Shown here one piece after another: positions 36,714-46,932 of a DNA stretch of 64,000 bases. The stretch's first letter is position 1. Every line of letters begins with the position of its first letter. Made by a program: the position numbers and the translations under genes. The notes below the pieces were generated by a model. That model was given only the letters and a program-made list of their open reading frames with translations, was not told the origin of the DNA and did not search any database. This DNA comes from Alphaproteobacteria bacterium. GTDB taxonomy: Bacteria; Pseudomonadota; Alphaproteobacteria; DSM-16000; Inquilinaceae. The stretch spans positions 62,001 through 126,000 of the forward strand of contig JANQIX010000057.1 in assembly GCA_028281925.1 (NCBI GenBank), written 5' to 3'.

Positions 36714-36769
36714 CAGGGTCGAGAGGGCCGGCGCGAACCGAGGTTCATCGCTTTGACGACCTCTCGTCC

Positions 36770-36979
36770 TTACGACCCTTCAGAGCGCGCCGGACGACCA
36801 AACAGGCTTGCAAGCCAGCCTTTACGCACGGCGCGGGGGTTGCCCGGAAGAGGGCGCGCAGCTTTGATCCGCGATTGTGCCTCAAGGTCGTGCGTTCGAA
36901 TGGCGTGCTCAGCGCAGCCGCAGCCTTCGTTCAACGCGATCTTCTCGTAGTAGAACCGTTCGAAGCTCTTGTCCGGCAT
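36770..36979 (-). CDS. Small protein, function unknown (69 aa)
   Basis: Begins MPDKSFERFYYEKIALNEGCGCAE with two Cys in a CxC pair, then a basic C-terminus with a PLPGNPRAVRKGW stretch. GAGAC sits upstream of the ATG, and third-position GC in the first half matches the neighbours. Convergent with the histidine kinase gene. No recognised family. Confidence 0.45.
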   Translation of the reverse strand: MPDKSFERFYYEKIALNEGCGCAEHAIRTHDLEAQSRIKAARPLPGNPRAVRKGWLASLFGRPARSEGS

Positions 36980-37034
36980 GTCCGCGTCTCGCAGTTCATC
37001 GACTATCGGGCAACATCGTACCGTCATTCGGGGC

Positions 37035-38042
37035 TCATATTGCGCCGATCGACCGATCGGCACAAACGCCGGCGATCAGCCGGTGCGGGATGACCACCTC
37101 CGATACCAATTCGCGCCTTCGCGCTTGGGCCGCTTGCGGGCTCAGGTGGAGGCCCGCCGGCTCGAAGATGGAACCGGCGTGATCGAGGGCGAACAGCAAC
37201 CGGCCATCGGTAAAGGTTGCGCGCAGATGTCGACCCCTAGGGCGGTGGTCGGTCTGCAACGCGACGAACTCGTCGAGGAAACGCGGGCTCAGGAACTGCC
37301 GCACTTCCTCCGGCCGATCGGTGAAGACGTCGAACCTGTCGTCGAAGGCGGCATGGCCGGTCCTGACGGGCTCCAACCCTTCCGCGCCTCCCTCAATCGG
37401 CGCAATCTTCGTCACGCCGCCGAATTCGAACGGCAGGGCGATGGTGCCAAGCAGGCCGTGAAAGTCCGTACGGCCACCCTTCCCAGCGATCCCGATCCAC
37501 ACCCGCCTCACCTCGAATGATGTGCCGAGATGGGCTCCCGCCATCAGGTCATCCACCCGGTGGGAGAACTTGTCCAGCCGGCGGCTGAAGCCGTGAGTGC
37601 GGATCAAGCCGGCCGCAGCATATCCCTCGATCTCCGGAAACGTGTTGAGCGACGGGTTGTGGTACGGCTCAAACGTCAGCTCGCCGAGGCTGTCGCAAAT
37701 GGCTCCGATCACCTCATCGCGGGCTTGTTTGCGATGGCGGTGCATCGGCGTGTGGATCCACAGGATCGCCGCGACGATCGCCACCATGCAGCCGAAGATG
37801 ACCCCGCGATGCCCATCGGTCGCCCAGACCGCCAAGCCCATCGCCGGGGCAACGGCGCCGAAAAACAGGGCCAGCCGGCGAACCAGTACCGAGCGCTGAC
37901 GCAGCCGTTCCGCCTCGACCGCCTGCAGCCCAGGCGCAACGGTGCGCTGAAAGATGGGCACAGCATCAGCGTCCAGCGTATGGCTACCGTCAGCCGGCGT
38001 ATCAGAAAGTGTCTGTCCCGGTTCGCTCACGTCGTCTTCCAT
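37035..38042 (-). CDS. DUF3137-family membrane protein
   Basis: 335 aa. Two adjacent membrane segments near residues 52-96 (RRLALFFGAVAPAMGLAVWA and VIFGCMVAIVAAILWIH). The following soluble part carries YHNPSLNTFPEIEGYAAAGLI, GTSFEVRRVWIGI and DFHGLLGTIALPFEF, the DUF3137 signature. ATG 38042; the longer open frame overlaps the riboswitch and is not coding. Family function unknown; inner membrane. Divergent from the B12 operon. Confidence 0.75.
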   Translation of the reverse strand: MEDDVSEPGQTLSDTPADGSHTLDADAVPIFQRTVAPGLQAVEAERLRQRSVLVRRLALFFGAVAPAMGLAVWATDGHRGVIFGCMVAIVAAILWIHTPMHRHRKQARDEVIGAICDSLGELTFEPYHNPSLNTFPEIEGYAAAGLIRTHGFSRRLDKFSHRVDDLMAGAHLGTSFEVRRVWIGIAGKGGRTDFHGLLGTIALPFEFGGVTKIAPIEGGAEGLEPVRTGHAAFDDRFDVFTDRPEEVRQFLSPRFLDEFVALQTDHRPRGRHLRATFTDGRLLFALDHAGSIFEPAGLHLSPQAAQARRRELVSEVVIPHRLIAGVCADRSIGAI

Positions 38043-38111
38043 CAGAGGGGGTGTGCGCCAACAACGCCGCCAGCATGGCAAAAGCACGGCGGTTACGGCG
38101 GGCGCCCGCGA

Positions 38112-38141
38112 TTGACGTCTCGGCCGCCACCCTTCTATGGT
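38112..38141 (+). promoter_or_regulatory. Predicted sigma70-type promoter of the B12 operon
   Basis: TTGACG (-35) at 38112-38117 and TATGGT (-10) at 38136-38141, spacer 18 bp. Transcription would begin near 38148, just before the riboswitch's first stem. Prediction from the sequence only. Confidence 0.5.
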
Positions 38142-38154
38142 GCGTTCGTGATCC

Positions 38155-38356
38155 AAGCGCCGGTTTTGCGGGGCCTTACGGTTCCGCGAAGCCAACAGGG
38201 AACGCGGTGACGCCGGCAGATCGTCGGCAAAATCCGCGGCTGCCCCCGCAACTGTGAGCGGTGAGGCCCGTTCCGATCCCCTTGCCACTGGCCCCTTGGG
38301 CTGGGAAGGCGGGAACAGGGCCGCTGATCCGCGAGCCAGGAGACCTGCCGGCGCTT
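38155..38356 (+). ncRNA. Cobalamin (B12) riboswitch
   Basis: A 9-bp closing stem pairs AAGCGCCGG (38155-38163) with CCGGCGCTT (38348-38356). Inside are the conserved AACAGGGAACGCGGTG block (about 38194-38209), GCCCCCGCAACTGTGAGCGG (38242-38261), GCCACTGG (about 38284-38291) and the B12 box AGCCAGGAGACCTGCC (38334-38349). Adenosylcobalamin binding should repress cobU-cobW-cobN-cobO-cobQ. The expression platform lies at about 38357-38484; GGAGG at 38473-38477 is the likely sequestered ribosome site. Confidence 0.9.
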
Positions 38357-38484
38357 GGGACAGGACAAGACAGGCCACCGGGCGGGGTGTACCGGAGGCG
38401 GGTCGTCGATGGCCGCGCTCTGGCCTTTCGCAGATCCGCATTCCTCCCCCTCGCAACCGATGGCCTTAGGGCGGAGGTCGGGTA

Positions 38485-39030
38485 TTGGGCGCAGGCGGCA
38501 CGGCAGGCAGTTTGCCACGCGTTACGCTCGTGCTGGGCGGTGCGCGCTCCGGCAAGAGTGCCCACGCGGAAAGCCTGGTTGAGGCGTCTCGTGGCCGGCC
38601 TGTCTATCTGGCCACCGCTGCGGCCGGCGACGCGGAGATGGCCGAGCGGATCGCCCACCATCGCGCCCGACGCGGCCAGCGCTGGCAGACTGTCGAGGAG
38701 CCGCTGGAGCTGGCAGAGACGCTGGGCCGCGTCGCCGCGCCCGACACGGTTGTGCTGGTCGACTGCCTCACGCTTTGGCTTAGCAACCTCTATGGCGCCG
38801 GCCGTGACGTGCAGGACGAGTCCAACCGGCTGACCCATTCGCTCGACCATGTCTCGGGTCCGGTCGTGCTGGTCAGCAACGAGGTCGGCCTGGGCATCGT
38901 GCCTGACAACGCGCTGGCGCGGCAATTCCGAGACGACGCGGGGCGGCTGCACCAGGCAGTCGCCGAAATCGCCGACCGCGTCGTCTTCGTCGCCGCCGGC
39001 CTGCCGCTGACTCTCAAGTCCGTTTCGTAA
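38485..39030 (+). CDS. cobU: Bifunctional adenosylcobinamide kinase/guanylyltransferase
   Basis: 181 aa. VLGGARSGKSAHAE is the P-loop; VYLATAAAGDAEM, VDCLTLWLSNL and VSNEVGLGIVP match CobU/CobP. It phosphorylates and then GMP-activates adenosylcobinamide for nucleotide loop assembly. TTG 38485 has GGAGG with a 7-base gap; TTG 38512 is a weaker alternative. First gene behind the B12 riboswitch. Confidence 0.92.
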   Translation: MGAGGTAGSLPRVTLVLGGARSGKSAHAESLVEASRGRPVYLATAAAGDAEMAERIAHHRARRGQRWQTVEEPLELAETLGRVAAPDTVVLVDCLTLWLSNLYGAGRDVQDESNRLTHSLDHVSGPVVLVSNEVGLGIVPDNALARQFRDDAGRLHQAVAEIADRVVFVAAGLPLTLKSVS

Positions 39031-39045
39031 CCGGAAAGCCCCTTG

Positions 39046-40083
39046 ATGCGCACCCTTCAGAAGATTCCCGCCACCGTGATCACCGGCTTCCTCGGTGCCG
39101 GCAAGACCACACTGATCCGCCACCTGCTGCAGACGGCCGGCGGCCGGCGGCTGGCGCTGGTGATCAATGAATTCGGCGATATTGGCGTCGACGGCGAGAT
39201 CCTCCGGGGCTGCGGCGAGGAGGCCTGCGCACCGGGCGATATCGTGGAGCTGGCGAATGGCTGCCTTTGCTGCACGGTGGCCGACGACTTCGTGCCGACC
39301 ATCGAAACGCTGTTGGGCCGCGACGAGCCGCCGGAGCATATCGTGATCGAAACGAGCGGCTTGGCCCTGCCCAAGCCGCTGGTCAAGGCCTTCAACTGGC
39401 CCGAGGTGCGCACGCGCGTGACCGTGGACGGCGTGATCACTGTGATCGACGGCGCAGCCACGGCGGCCGGGCTGTTCGCCGCCGACCCCGAGGCCGTTGC
39501 CGCAGAGCGCGCCGCGGATGCCGCGATCGACCACGACGACCCGTTGGAGGAGTTGTTCGTCGACCAGCTGCAATGCGCCGACCTGGTGATCCTGAACAAG
39601 ACCGACCTGCTGGACGATGCGGGGCTGGACCGCGCCATGGCGGAGGTCGCAGACCGTTTGCGGCCAGGTGTGAAGGTTGTGCGCACCTCCCACGGCGGCA
39701 TCGATGCTGCTGTGCTGCTGGGCCTATCCGCAGCGGCCGAAGACGATCTGGACACGAGGCCGTCCGTGCACGATGCGGAGGACGAGCACGACCACGACGA
39801 CTTCACCAGCTTCCATGTTGATCTCGGCCACTTCCCAAGCCCCGGCGACTTGACGCGGCTGCTGACGCCGGTGCTGGCCGCACCGGAGGTGCTGCGCCTG
39901 AAGGGCTTCGCGGCGATCGCCGGCAAGCCCATGCGCTTGGCGGTCCAGGCCGTGGGCCAGCGGCTGGAGACCTATTTCGACCGACCCTGGACGGAGGATG
40001 AGCAGCCGGTGACGCGGCTGGTCGTGATCGGTGGGCGCGACATGGACCAGCCGGCCCTCCGCGCCGCGCTTGCCGCAGCCTAA
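39046..40083 (+). CDS. cobW: CobW-family GTPase/metallochaperone
   Basis: 345 aa. GFLGAGKTTL P-loop, the GCLCCT metal site, ETSGLALP and NKTD for GTP; an HDAEDEHDHDD acidic/His stretch lies between the G domain and C-terminal domain. CobW delivers cobalt to CobNST in aerobic B12 synthesis. ATG 39046 immediately follows a TTG. Followed 15 bp later by cobN. Confidence 0.93.
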   Translation: MRTLQKIPATVITGFLGAGKTTLIRHLLQTAGGRRLALVINEFGDIGVDGEILRGCGEEACAPGDIVELANGCLCCTVADDFVPTIETLLGRDEPPEHIVIETSGLALPKPLVKAFNWPEVRTRVTVDGVITVIDGAATAAGLFAADPEAVAAERAADAAIDHDDPLEELFVDQLQCADLVILNKTDLLDDAGLDRAMAEVADRLRPGVKVVRTSHGGIDAAVLLGLSAAAEDDLDTRPSVHDAEDEHDHDDFTSFHVDLGHFPSPGDLTRLLTPVLAAPEVLRLKGFAAIAGKPMRLAVQAVGQRLETYFDRPWTEDEQPVTRLVVIGGRDMDQPALRAALAAA

Positions 40084-40097
40084 GGAGCCGACAGCCC

Positions 40098-43000
40098 GTG
40101 CACCTTCTGGCGGCACAGCCGGGCGCGATCCTCGACGGATCCGAGGCCGTCGATCTGCAGCAGTCCCCTGCCGACATCGTCATCCTGTCCGCAGCCGATA
40201 CGGAGCTTGCGGCGCTGAGCGCGGCTCAGGCGCACCGCGGGGCCGACGCACCCAGCCTGCGCTTGGCCAATCTGATGCAGCTGGGCCACAACCTGTCGGT
40301 CGACGCCTATGTCGACGCCGTGATCGGCCAGGCGCGGCTGGTGCTGGTGCGCCTCTTGGGCGGTGCGGGCTATTGGCCCTATGGCGTGGAGCAGGTGGCG
40401 GCCGTCTGCCGCGACCGCGGCATCGCGCTGGCCTTCGTGCCGGGCGACGATCGGCCGGACCCGGAACTGGCCGAGCAGTCCACCCTGCCCTTCGATGCCT
40501 GCCATCGCCTGTGGCAGTACTGCGTACATGGCGGGCCGGACAACTATGCCGGCCTCTTGGCCTATGCGGCGCATCTGATCGGGCGGGACACTGACTGGGT
40601 AGAGCCCGTGCCGCTGCCGCGTGCCGGCCTCTACTGGCCGGGGCGCGAGCGTCCGGATGTCGGGATGATCGCCGCCGATTGGGCGCAAGGCGCGCCGACG
40701 GCGGCGATCGTCTTCTACCGCGCCCTGATGCAGGGCGGCGCCCTGGCACCGGTGGATGCGCTGATCAACGGGCTGCGCGTGGAGGGCTTGAACCCGCTGC
40801 CCATCTACGTTGCGAGCCTGAAGGATCCCGCCGCGTCGGCCCTGGTGGACGAGCTTTGCCGCAACCGATCGCCAGCGGTGGTGCTGAATGCCACCGGCTT
40901 TGCCCTTGCCACGCCGGGGGCGAAGGGCGCCTTCGATCCCTTCGCCGCAGCTGATTGCCCGGTCTTGCAGGTGGTCTTCTCCGGCGGCGACGAAGGCACC
41001 TGGGCCGCGGGCACGCGCGGGCTCGCACCCCGCGACCTGGCCATGAACATCGCGCTGCCAGAGGTGGACGGACGGGTGATCACGCGTGCCGTCTCGTTCA
41101 AGGCCGAAGCACGGTTCGATCCGGCAACACAGGCGCGCATTGCCACCTATCGCCCCGTCCCTGACCGCATCGGCTTCGTGGCAGAGCTGGCAGCCGCCTG
41201 GGCGCGGCTGCGCCGGTGCCCGGTGGCCGAGCGCCGCGTCGCCATCGTGCTGGCCAACTATCCCAACCGTGACGGCCGCTTGGGCAATGGCGTCGGGCTC
41301 GACACGCCCGCGAGCGTCGTGACTGTGCTGCGCGCCATGGCCGACGCGGGATACGCGGTCGATGGCATCCCGGAAGACGGCAACGCGTTGATGCGCCGGC
41401 TCGGTTCCGGCCCGACCAATGCGCTGGGCGATCGGGAGGCGCGGACGGGTGGCGCGACCCTGGAGCTGGCTGAGTATCGCGCAGTCTTCGAAGCGCTTCC
41501 GGCAGCGGTTCGCGACGCAGTCGGCGAGCGCTGGGGGGCGCCCGAGGCCGATCCCTTCTTCGCCGAGGGCGCCTTCCGGCTGAGCACGCTTCGGCTCGGC
41601 AACGTCACGATCGTGGTGCAACCGGCGCGCGGCTACAACATCGACCCCAAGGCCAGCTATCACGACCCCGACCTGCCGCCGCCGCACGGCTATCTCGCCG
41701 TTTACGCCTGGCTCCGGTCCGGCTTCGGCGCCCATGCCGTCGTCCATATGGGCAAGCACGGCAATCTGGAATGGCTGCCGGGCAAGGCCGTGGCGCTTTC
41801 ATGCGATTGCTTCCCCGAGGCCGCGCTGGGGCCGCTGCCCAATCTCGACCCGTTCATCGTCAACGATCCCGGCGAGGGCACGCAGGCCAAGCGGCGCACT
41901 GCGGCGGTGATCGTCGACCACCTGACACCGCCGCTGACGCGGGCGGAAAGCTACGGCCCGCTGAAGGATCTCGAGCTTCTGGTCGACGAATACTACGAGG
42001 CCGCCGGCGTCGACCCGCGGCGGCTGAAGGTGCTGGGCGACCAGATCCTGAACCTGGCGCGGTCCATCGGCCTGGCGGCCGACTGCGGCATGGCCGAGGA
42101 CGATACGGCCGACGAGTCTCTGTCGAAGCTCGACAACTACCTTTGCGAGCTAAAGGAGCTGCAGATCCGCGACGGCCTGCACGTCTTCGGGCAAGCGCCC
42201 ACGGATGGCCAGCGCACGGACCTGCTGGTGGCCCTTACCCGCGTACCCCGGGGAACGGGCAAGGATGCCGATGCCTCTCTGATCCGCGCCTTGGCCATGG
42301 ACCTGGAATTGGACGGCTTCGATCCCCTCGACTGCCGCCTTGGCGATCCATGGGCCGGCCCGACGCCACCGACACTGGCCAACGGTGCAGCCTGGCGAAC
42401 GAACGGCGATACGGTGGAGAGGCTGGAACGGTTGGCGCAGTCGCTCGTGGCCGGTGACCGTGGCGCCGAACCTGCCTGGTCGCGGACCCGCACTGTGCTT
42501 GATGCCGTCCATACGGACATCGCGCCCTCGCTGGACGACAGCGGAGCGCAGGAGATTGACGGTCTGCTGAAAGGGCTCGACGGCCGCTTCGTCCCGCCCG
42601 GCGCGTCGGGTGCGCCGACACGCGGTCGGCTGGACGTGCTGCCCACCGGCCGCAACTTCTATTCCGTCGACAACCGCACGGTGCCGACACCGGCTGCCTG
42701 GCAGCTCGGCTGGCAGTCGGCGGCCCTGCTGTTGGACCGGCATAGGCAGGAGGAAGGCGACTGGCCGCGTCGCCTGGCGCTGAGCGCCTGGGGCACGGCC
42801 AATATGCGCACCGGCGGCGACGATATCGCCCAGGCGTTGGCCCTGTTGGGCGTGCGGCCGGTCTGGGACAGCGCGTCGCGGCGCGTCACCGGCTTTGAGG
42901 TGATGCCGCTGTCGGTTCTGGACCGACCGCGCGTCGACGTGACCTTGCGTGTCTCGGGCTTCTTCCGCGATGCCTTTCCGTCCCAGATCGATCTTGTCGA

Positions 43001-43841
43001 CAGCGCCGTGCGCGCCGTCGCCGCGCTGGACGAGCCGGCCGACATGAACCCACTGGCGGACCAGGTGCGCACCGATGCCGAAGCCCTGGTTGCGGACGGT
43101 ATCGACCCGGCAGCGGCCGAGAGGCGGGCCGGCCACCGGGTCTTCGGTTCCAAGCCCGGTGCCTATGGCGCTGGCCTGCAGGCGCTGATCGACGAACGGG
43201 GCTGGGAGACCGCGGACGACCTGGCGCGCGCCTATCTCGCCTGGGGCGGCTATGCCTATGGCGACGGCGCCGACGGGGCGGCGGAACATGGCCTGTTCAC
43301 CCGACGGCTGGGCCAGGTCGAGTTGGTGGTCCACAACCAGGACAACCGCGAGCACGACCTGTTGGACAGCGACGACTATTACCAGTTCGAAGGCGGGCTG
43401 GCCGCCAGCGTCCACCACCTGTCCGGCCGCCGCCCGGTGGTCTACCACAACGACCACAGCCGCCCCGAACGCCCCGTCATCCGCAGCCTGCAGGAGGAGA
43501 TCGCGCGCACCGTGCGCGGTCGCGTGGTCAACCCGAAATGGATCCGCGGCGTCATGCGCCACGGCTACAAGGGCGCGTTCGAGATGGCGGCGACCGTCGA
43601 CTATCTGTTCGCCTTTGCCGCCACCACGCGCGCGGTGGCCGACCACCATTTCGACGCGGTCTACGACGCCTATATCGGCGACGGCACGGTGCGGCAGTTC
43701 CTGTTGGACAACAACCCGGCGGCAGCGGCGGAGATAGCCGACCGCCTGATCGAGGCGCAGGACCGCGGCCTGTGGCAGCCGCGCGCCAACATCGCCTACC
43801 ATGACCTGGCAAATCTTAAGGAAGAAGGACGCGGGAGATGA
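40098..43841 (+). CDS. cobN: Cobaltochelatase subunit CobN
   Basis: 1247 aa, GTG start with AAGGAG. Family blocks: HMGKHGNLEWLPGKAVALS, NIDPKASYHDPDLPPPHGYLA, DALLNDPGEGTQAKRR-type, VYHNDHSRPERP and NPKWIRGVMRHGYKGAFEM near the C-terminus. CobN inserts cobalt into hydrogenobyrinic acid a,c-diamide with the ATPase subunits CobS and CobT, which are not in the window. ATGA overlap links it to cobO. Confidence 0.95.
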   Translation: MHLLAAQPGAILDGSEAVDLQQSPADIVILSAADTELAALSAAQAHRGADAPSLRLANLMQLGHNLSVDAYVDAVIGQARLVLVRLLGGAGYWPYGVEQVAAVCRDRGIALAFVPGDDRPDPELAEQSTLPFDACHRLWQYCVHGGPDNYAGLLAYAAHLIGRDTDWVEPVPLPRAGLYWPGRERPDVGMIAADWAQGAPTAAIVFYRALMQGGALAPVDALINGLRVEGLNPLPIYVASLKDPAASALVDELCRNRSPAVVLNATGFALATPGAKGAFDPFAAADCPVLQVVFSGGDEGTWAAGTRGLAPRDLAMNIALPEVDGRVITRAVSFKAEARFDPATQARIATYRPVPDRIGFVAELAAAWARLRRCPVAERRVAIVLANYPNRDGRLGNGVGLDTPASVVTVLRAMADAGYAVDGIPEDGNALMRRLGSGPTNALGDREARTGGATLELAEYRAVFEALPAAVRDAVGERWGAPEADPFFAEGAFRLSTLRLGNVTIVVQPARGYNIDPKASYHDPDLPPPHGYLAVYAWLRSGFGAHAVVHMGKHGNLEWLPGKAVALSCDCFPEAALGPLPNLDPFIVNDPGEGTQAKRRTAAVIVDHLTPPLTRAESYGPLKDLELLVDEYYEAAGVDPRRLKVLGDQILNLARSIGLAADCGMAEDDTADESLSKLDNYLCELKELQIRDGLHVFGQAPTDGQRTDLLVALTRVPRGTGKDADASLIRALAMDLELDGFDPLDCRLGDPWAGPTPPTLANGAAWRTNGDTVERLERLAQSLVAGDRGAEPAWSRTRTVLDAVHTDIAPSLDDSGAQEIDGLLKGLDGRFVPPGASGAPTRGRLDVLPTGRNFYSVDNRTVPTPAAWQLGWQSAALLLDRHRQEEGDWPRRLALSAWGTANMRTGGDDIAQALALLGVRPVWDSASRRVTGFEVMPLSVLDRPRVDVTLRVSGFFRDAFPSQIDLVDSAVRAVAALDEPADMNPLADQVRTDAEALVADGIDPAAAERRAGHRVFGSKPGAYGAGLQALIDERGWETADDLARAYLAWGGYAYGDGADGAAEHGLFTRRLGQVELVVHNQDNREHDLLDSDDYYQFEGGLAASVHHLSGRRPVVYHNDHSRPERPVIRSLQEEIARTVRGRVVNPKWIRGVMRHGYKGAFEMAATVDYLFAFAATTRAVADHHFDAVYDAYIGDGTVRQFLLDNNPAAAAEIADRLIEAQDRGLWQPRANIAYHDLANLKEEGRGR

Positions 43842-44461
43842 GCGAGCAGCCGATGGACGATGCCGACCTCGACCGGCGCCATGCGGAGAAGATGGCCAAG
43901 AAGAAGGCCGCGCGCGACAAGATCATCGCCACCAAGACGATCGAGAAGGGTTTGCTGATCGTCCACACCGGCAAGGGCAAGGGCAAGTCGACTGCCGCCT
44001 TCGGCATGGTCTGCCGCGCCATCGGCCATGGCATGCGCGTTGGCGTCGTGCAGTTCGTGAAGGGCAAGTGGGAAACGGGCGAGCGCGTGGTGCTGGACCG
44101 CTTCCCCGATCAGGTAAGCCTGCACACCATGGGCGAGGGCTTCACCTGGGAAACGCAGGACCGCCAGCGCGACATCGCCGCCGCCGCTGCGGCATGGGAG
44201 CGCGCAAAGGCGCTGATCGCCGACCCGGCCTACGGCATGGTGCTGCTGGACGAGCTGAACATCGTGCTGCGCTACAGCTACCTGCCGATCGAAGAGGTGC
44301 TGGCGACGCTGGCGGCCCGGCCGCCGATGACGCATGTGATCGTCACCGGCCGCAATGCCAACGAGGCGCTGGTAGAGCAGGCCGACCTGGTCACCGACAT
44401 GACCATGGTCAAGCACCCGTTCCGCAGCGGCGTGAAGGCGCAGGCCGGCATCGAATTCTAG
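43838..44461 (+). CDS. cobO: Corrinoid adenosyltransferase CobO
   Basis: 207 aa. HTGKGKGKSTAAFG P-loop for ATP, LLDELNI and NANEALVEQADLVTDM are typical of CobO/BtuR. It transfers adenosyl to cob(I)yrinic acid a,c-diamide. Start overlaps the cobN stop (ATGA). Confidence 0.95.
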   Translation: MSEQPMDDADLDRRHAEKMAKKKAARDKIIATKTIEKGLLIVHTGKGKGKSTAAFGMVCRAIGHGMRVGVVQFVKGKWETGERVVLDRFPDQVSLHTMGEGFTWETQDRQRDIAAAAAAWERAKALIADPAYGMVLLDELNIVLRYSYLPIEEVLATLAARPPMTHVIVTGRNANEALVEQADLVTDMTMVKHPFRSGVKAQAGIEF

Positions 44462-44476
44462 GGCCGGACAACGCCG

Positions 44477-45946
44477 ATGCCGCGCACACCGGCGGTAATG
44501 GTGCAGGGCACCGGCTCCGACGTCGGCAAGTCGCTGCTGGTCGCCGGAATGGCCCGGGCCTTTGCCCGGCGCGGGCTGACGGTGCGGCCGTTCAAGCCGC
44601 AGAACATGTCGAACAACGCCGCAGTCACGGCCGATGGCGGCGAAATCGGGCGGGCCCAGGCGCTGCAGGCCCGCGCCGCCGGGGTCGCCCCGGTGATCGA
44701 CATGAACCCGGTGCTGCTGAAGCCGGAGACCGAGGTGGGAGCGCAGGTCGTCGTGCAAGGCCGCCGTGTGGCCACGCTGCAGGCCCGCGACTACGGCGCC
44801 TTCAAGCCCAGCCTGATGGGCGCGGTGCTGGAAAGCTACGAACGTCTCTCGGCCCAGGCCGACCTGGTGCTGATCGAAGGCGCTGGCAGCCCGGCGGAGG
44901 TCAACCTGCGCCGCGGCGACATCGCCAATATGGGCTTCGCCGAGGCCGCAGATGTTCCCGTGATCCTAGCCGCCGATATCGACCGTGGCGGCGTGATCGC
45001 CAGCCTGGTCGGAACCCACGCGGTGGTTACGGAGGCGGAGCGGGCCCGCATCCGCGGGTATATCGTCAACAAGTTCCGCGGCGACGTGCGGCTGTTCGAC
45101 GGCGGTCTGACGGTGATCGGCGAGCATACCGGCTGGCACAGCCTCGGCGTCGTTCCGTACTTCCCTGAGGCGCGCAAACTTCCGGCCGAAGACGCCGTGG
45201 CCTTGCAGCACCTTCAGGACGAGGGTCCCCGGCCGATCCGCATTGCCGTTCCCGTGTTCTCCCGTATCGCTAATTTCGACGACCTCGACCCGCTCAGGGC
45301 GGAGGAAGACGTTGCCGTCACGATGGTGCCGGCCGGACAGGCGCTGCCGGGTGACACCGATCTCGTGATCCTGCCCGGATCCAAATCCACTATCGGCGAT
45401 CTGGGGTACTTTCGCGCCCAAGGCTGGGATATCGATCTGGCCGCGCATGTGCGGCGCGGCGGCCATGTGCTGGGCTTGTGCGGCGGCTATCAGATGATGG
45501 GCCGCCGCCTGGACGATCCCGACGGCATCGAGGGCCCGCGTGGCGCCGTCGACGGCCTCGGCCTGCTGGATCTGGAGACCGTGCTGACACCGGACAAGAC
45601 GCTGGTGGAGGTCACGGGCCGCCATCTGCCGACCGAAACAGCCATCCGCGGCTATGAAATGCATATCGGCCGCACCACGGGGCCAGCTCTGGAGAGCCCT
45701 CTCTTGGATTTGGGGGGCCGGGCGGACGGGGCCCGATCCACCGACGGGCGCATTGCCGGCTGCTATGTGCACGGGCTTTTCGCGTCGGACGCGTTCCGCC
45801 ACGCGTTCCTGTCGACGCTCAAGTCCCGCACCGACGGCGGCTTGGCCTTCGATGCCGGCGTCGACGCCACATTGGACGCTCTGGCCGACCACCTGCAAAC
45901 CCATATCGACCTGGACCGGGTGCTGGCGATCGCCGGCTACAGATAG
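44477..45946 (+). CDS. cobQ: Cobyric acid synthase CobQ
   Basis: 489 aa. N-terminal ATP domain [11 protein letters not shown] and [10 protein letters not shown]-terminal glutaminase domain with [10 protein letters not shown] (nucleophile Cys) and a His toward the end. It amidates adenosylcobyrinic a,c-diamide at four carboxylates. The last gene of the riboswitch operon; its stop overlaps the convergent cbiB by 10 bp. Confidence 0.95.
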   Translation: MPRTPAVMVQGTGSDVGKSLLVAGMARAFARRGLTVRPFKPQNMSNNAAVTADGGEIGRAQALQARAAGVAPVIDMNPVLLKPETEVGAQVVVQGRRVATLQARDYGAFKPSLMGAVLESYERLSAQADLVLIEGAGSPAEVNLRRGDIANMGFAEAADVPVILAADIDRGGVIASLVGTHAVVTEAERARIRGYIVNKFRGDVRLFDGGLTVIGEHTGWHSLGVVPYFPEARKLPAEDAVALQHLQDEGPRPIRIAVPVFSRIANFDDLDPLRAEEDVAVTMVPAGQALPGDTDLVILPGSKSTIGDLGYFRAQGWDIDLAAHVRRGGHVLGLCGGYQMMGRRLDDPDGIEGPRGAVDGLGLLDLETVLTPDKTLVEVTGRHLPTETAIRGYEMHIGRTTGPALESPLLDLGGRADGARSTDGRIAGCYVHGLFASDAFRHAFLSTLKSRTDGGLAFDAGVDATLDALADHLQTHIDLDRVLAIAGYR

Positions 45947-46932
45947 GCCGCCGCCGCGGCGAGGCCCGCGGCGAGGGCAATCAGCAGCATTGCGATCGCC
46001 ATCAGCCGGGCTGCGTCGCCGATGTCTTGGGCCGTTGCGTCCGACCGTCCACCAGCATTCATCCAGTGGTCGTCGACGACCTGCCCGCCATACCGGCGCG
46101 GACCGGCCAAGGCAAGGCCGAGGCCGCCGGCCATCGCCGCCTCGGGCCAGCCGGCATTGGGCGAGCGATGGCGGCGGGCGTCGCGGGCCATGGCCCGCAA
46201 GGCGCCGACCGCCGCCCCACGCGGGTGCAGGGCCGCCGCCACCACGATCAGCAGTCCCGACAGACGCGCCGGGATCAGGTTCACCAGATCGTCGAAGCGG
46301 GCAGAGGCCCAGCCGAATTGCAGATGCCGCGGCGTGCGGTGCCCGATCATGCTGTCGGCCGTGTTGACGGCCTTGTAGGCGATGATCCCGGGCAGGCCGG
46401 CAACCACGTACCAGAAGGCGGGCGCCACAACGCCGTCGGAGAAGTTCTCCGCGCAGCTCTCGATCGCTGCGCGCGCCACGGCCGGTGCATCCAGGCTCTC
46501 CGGGTCGCGGCCGACAATGTGGGCGACGGCGGCACGGCCGCCCGCAAGCCCGCCCGATCGCAACCCTTCGCCGACCGCTGAGACGTGGTCGAACAGGCTG
46601 CGCCCGGCGAGCAGAACAGCCACGATCAATGCCTCAGCGATCCCCCCCCACGAATGCAAGCCGGTGACGATAGAGAGCGACCAACCGATACCTGAACTCA
46701 CAAGAAGAAGGCAGACCAGGCAGAGAATGCCCGCCCAGCGGCGCTGTTTGTCGCTCCACCCATCGCGGTTCAGCCGTCGATCGAGCACCGAGACCAGCCG
46801 ACCGAACAGGACGATCGGGTGCGTCACGCGGGACCATAGCCAAGCGGGCTCGCCGACCAACGCATCCAGAAGAAGAGCGGCCGCAAGAATGCCGAACGAG
46901 CCGGGCCAGGGGAGATCGGTCCAAGGATCCAT
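45937..46932 (-). CDS. cbiB: Adenosylcobinamide-phosphate synthase CbiB
   Basis: 331 aa integral membrane protein with several hydrophobic segments. [23 protein letters not shown] near the start, [20 protein letters not shown] and [28 protein letters not shown] are the CbiB/CobD signature. It joins cobyric acid to aminopropanol phosphate made by the decarboxylase at 32333-33334. Opposite orientation to the operon. Confidence 0.93.
   Translation of the reverse strand: MDPWTDLPWPGSFGILAAALLLDALVGEPAWLWSRVTHPIVLFGRLVSVLDRRLNRDGWSDKQRRWAGILCLVCLLLVSSGIGWSLSIVTGLHSWGGIAEALIVAVLLAGRSLFDHVSAVGEGLRSGGLAGGRAAVAHIVGRDPESLDAPAVARAAIESCAENFSDGVVAPAFWYVVAGLPGIIAYKAVNTADSMIGHRTPRHLQFGWASARFDDLVNLIPARLSGLLIVVAAALHPRGAAVGALRAMARDARRHRSPNAGWPEAAMAGGLGLALAGPRRYGGQVVDDHWMNAGGRSDATAQDIGDAARLMAIAMLLIALAAGLAAAAAYL

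Noticed and set aside
40080-43802. Very long antisense ORFs opposite cobN (559 and 550 codons)
   Set aside because: They lie fully inside the cobN reading frame, lack recognisable domains and are the usual by-product of high-GC third positions.
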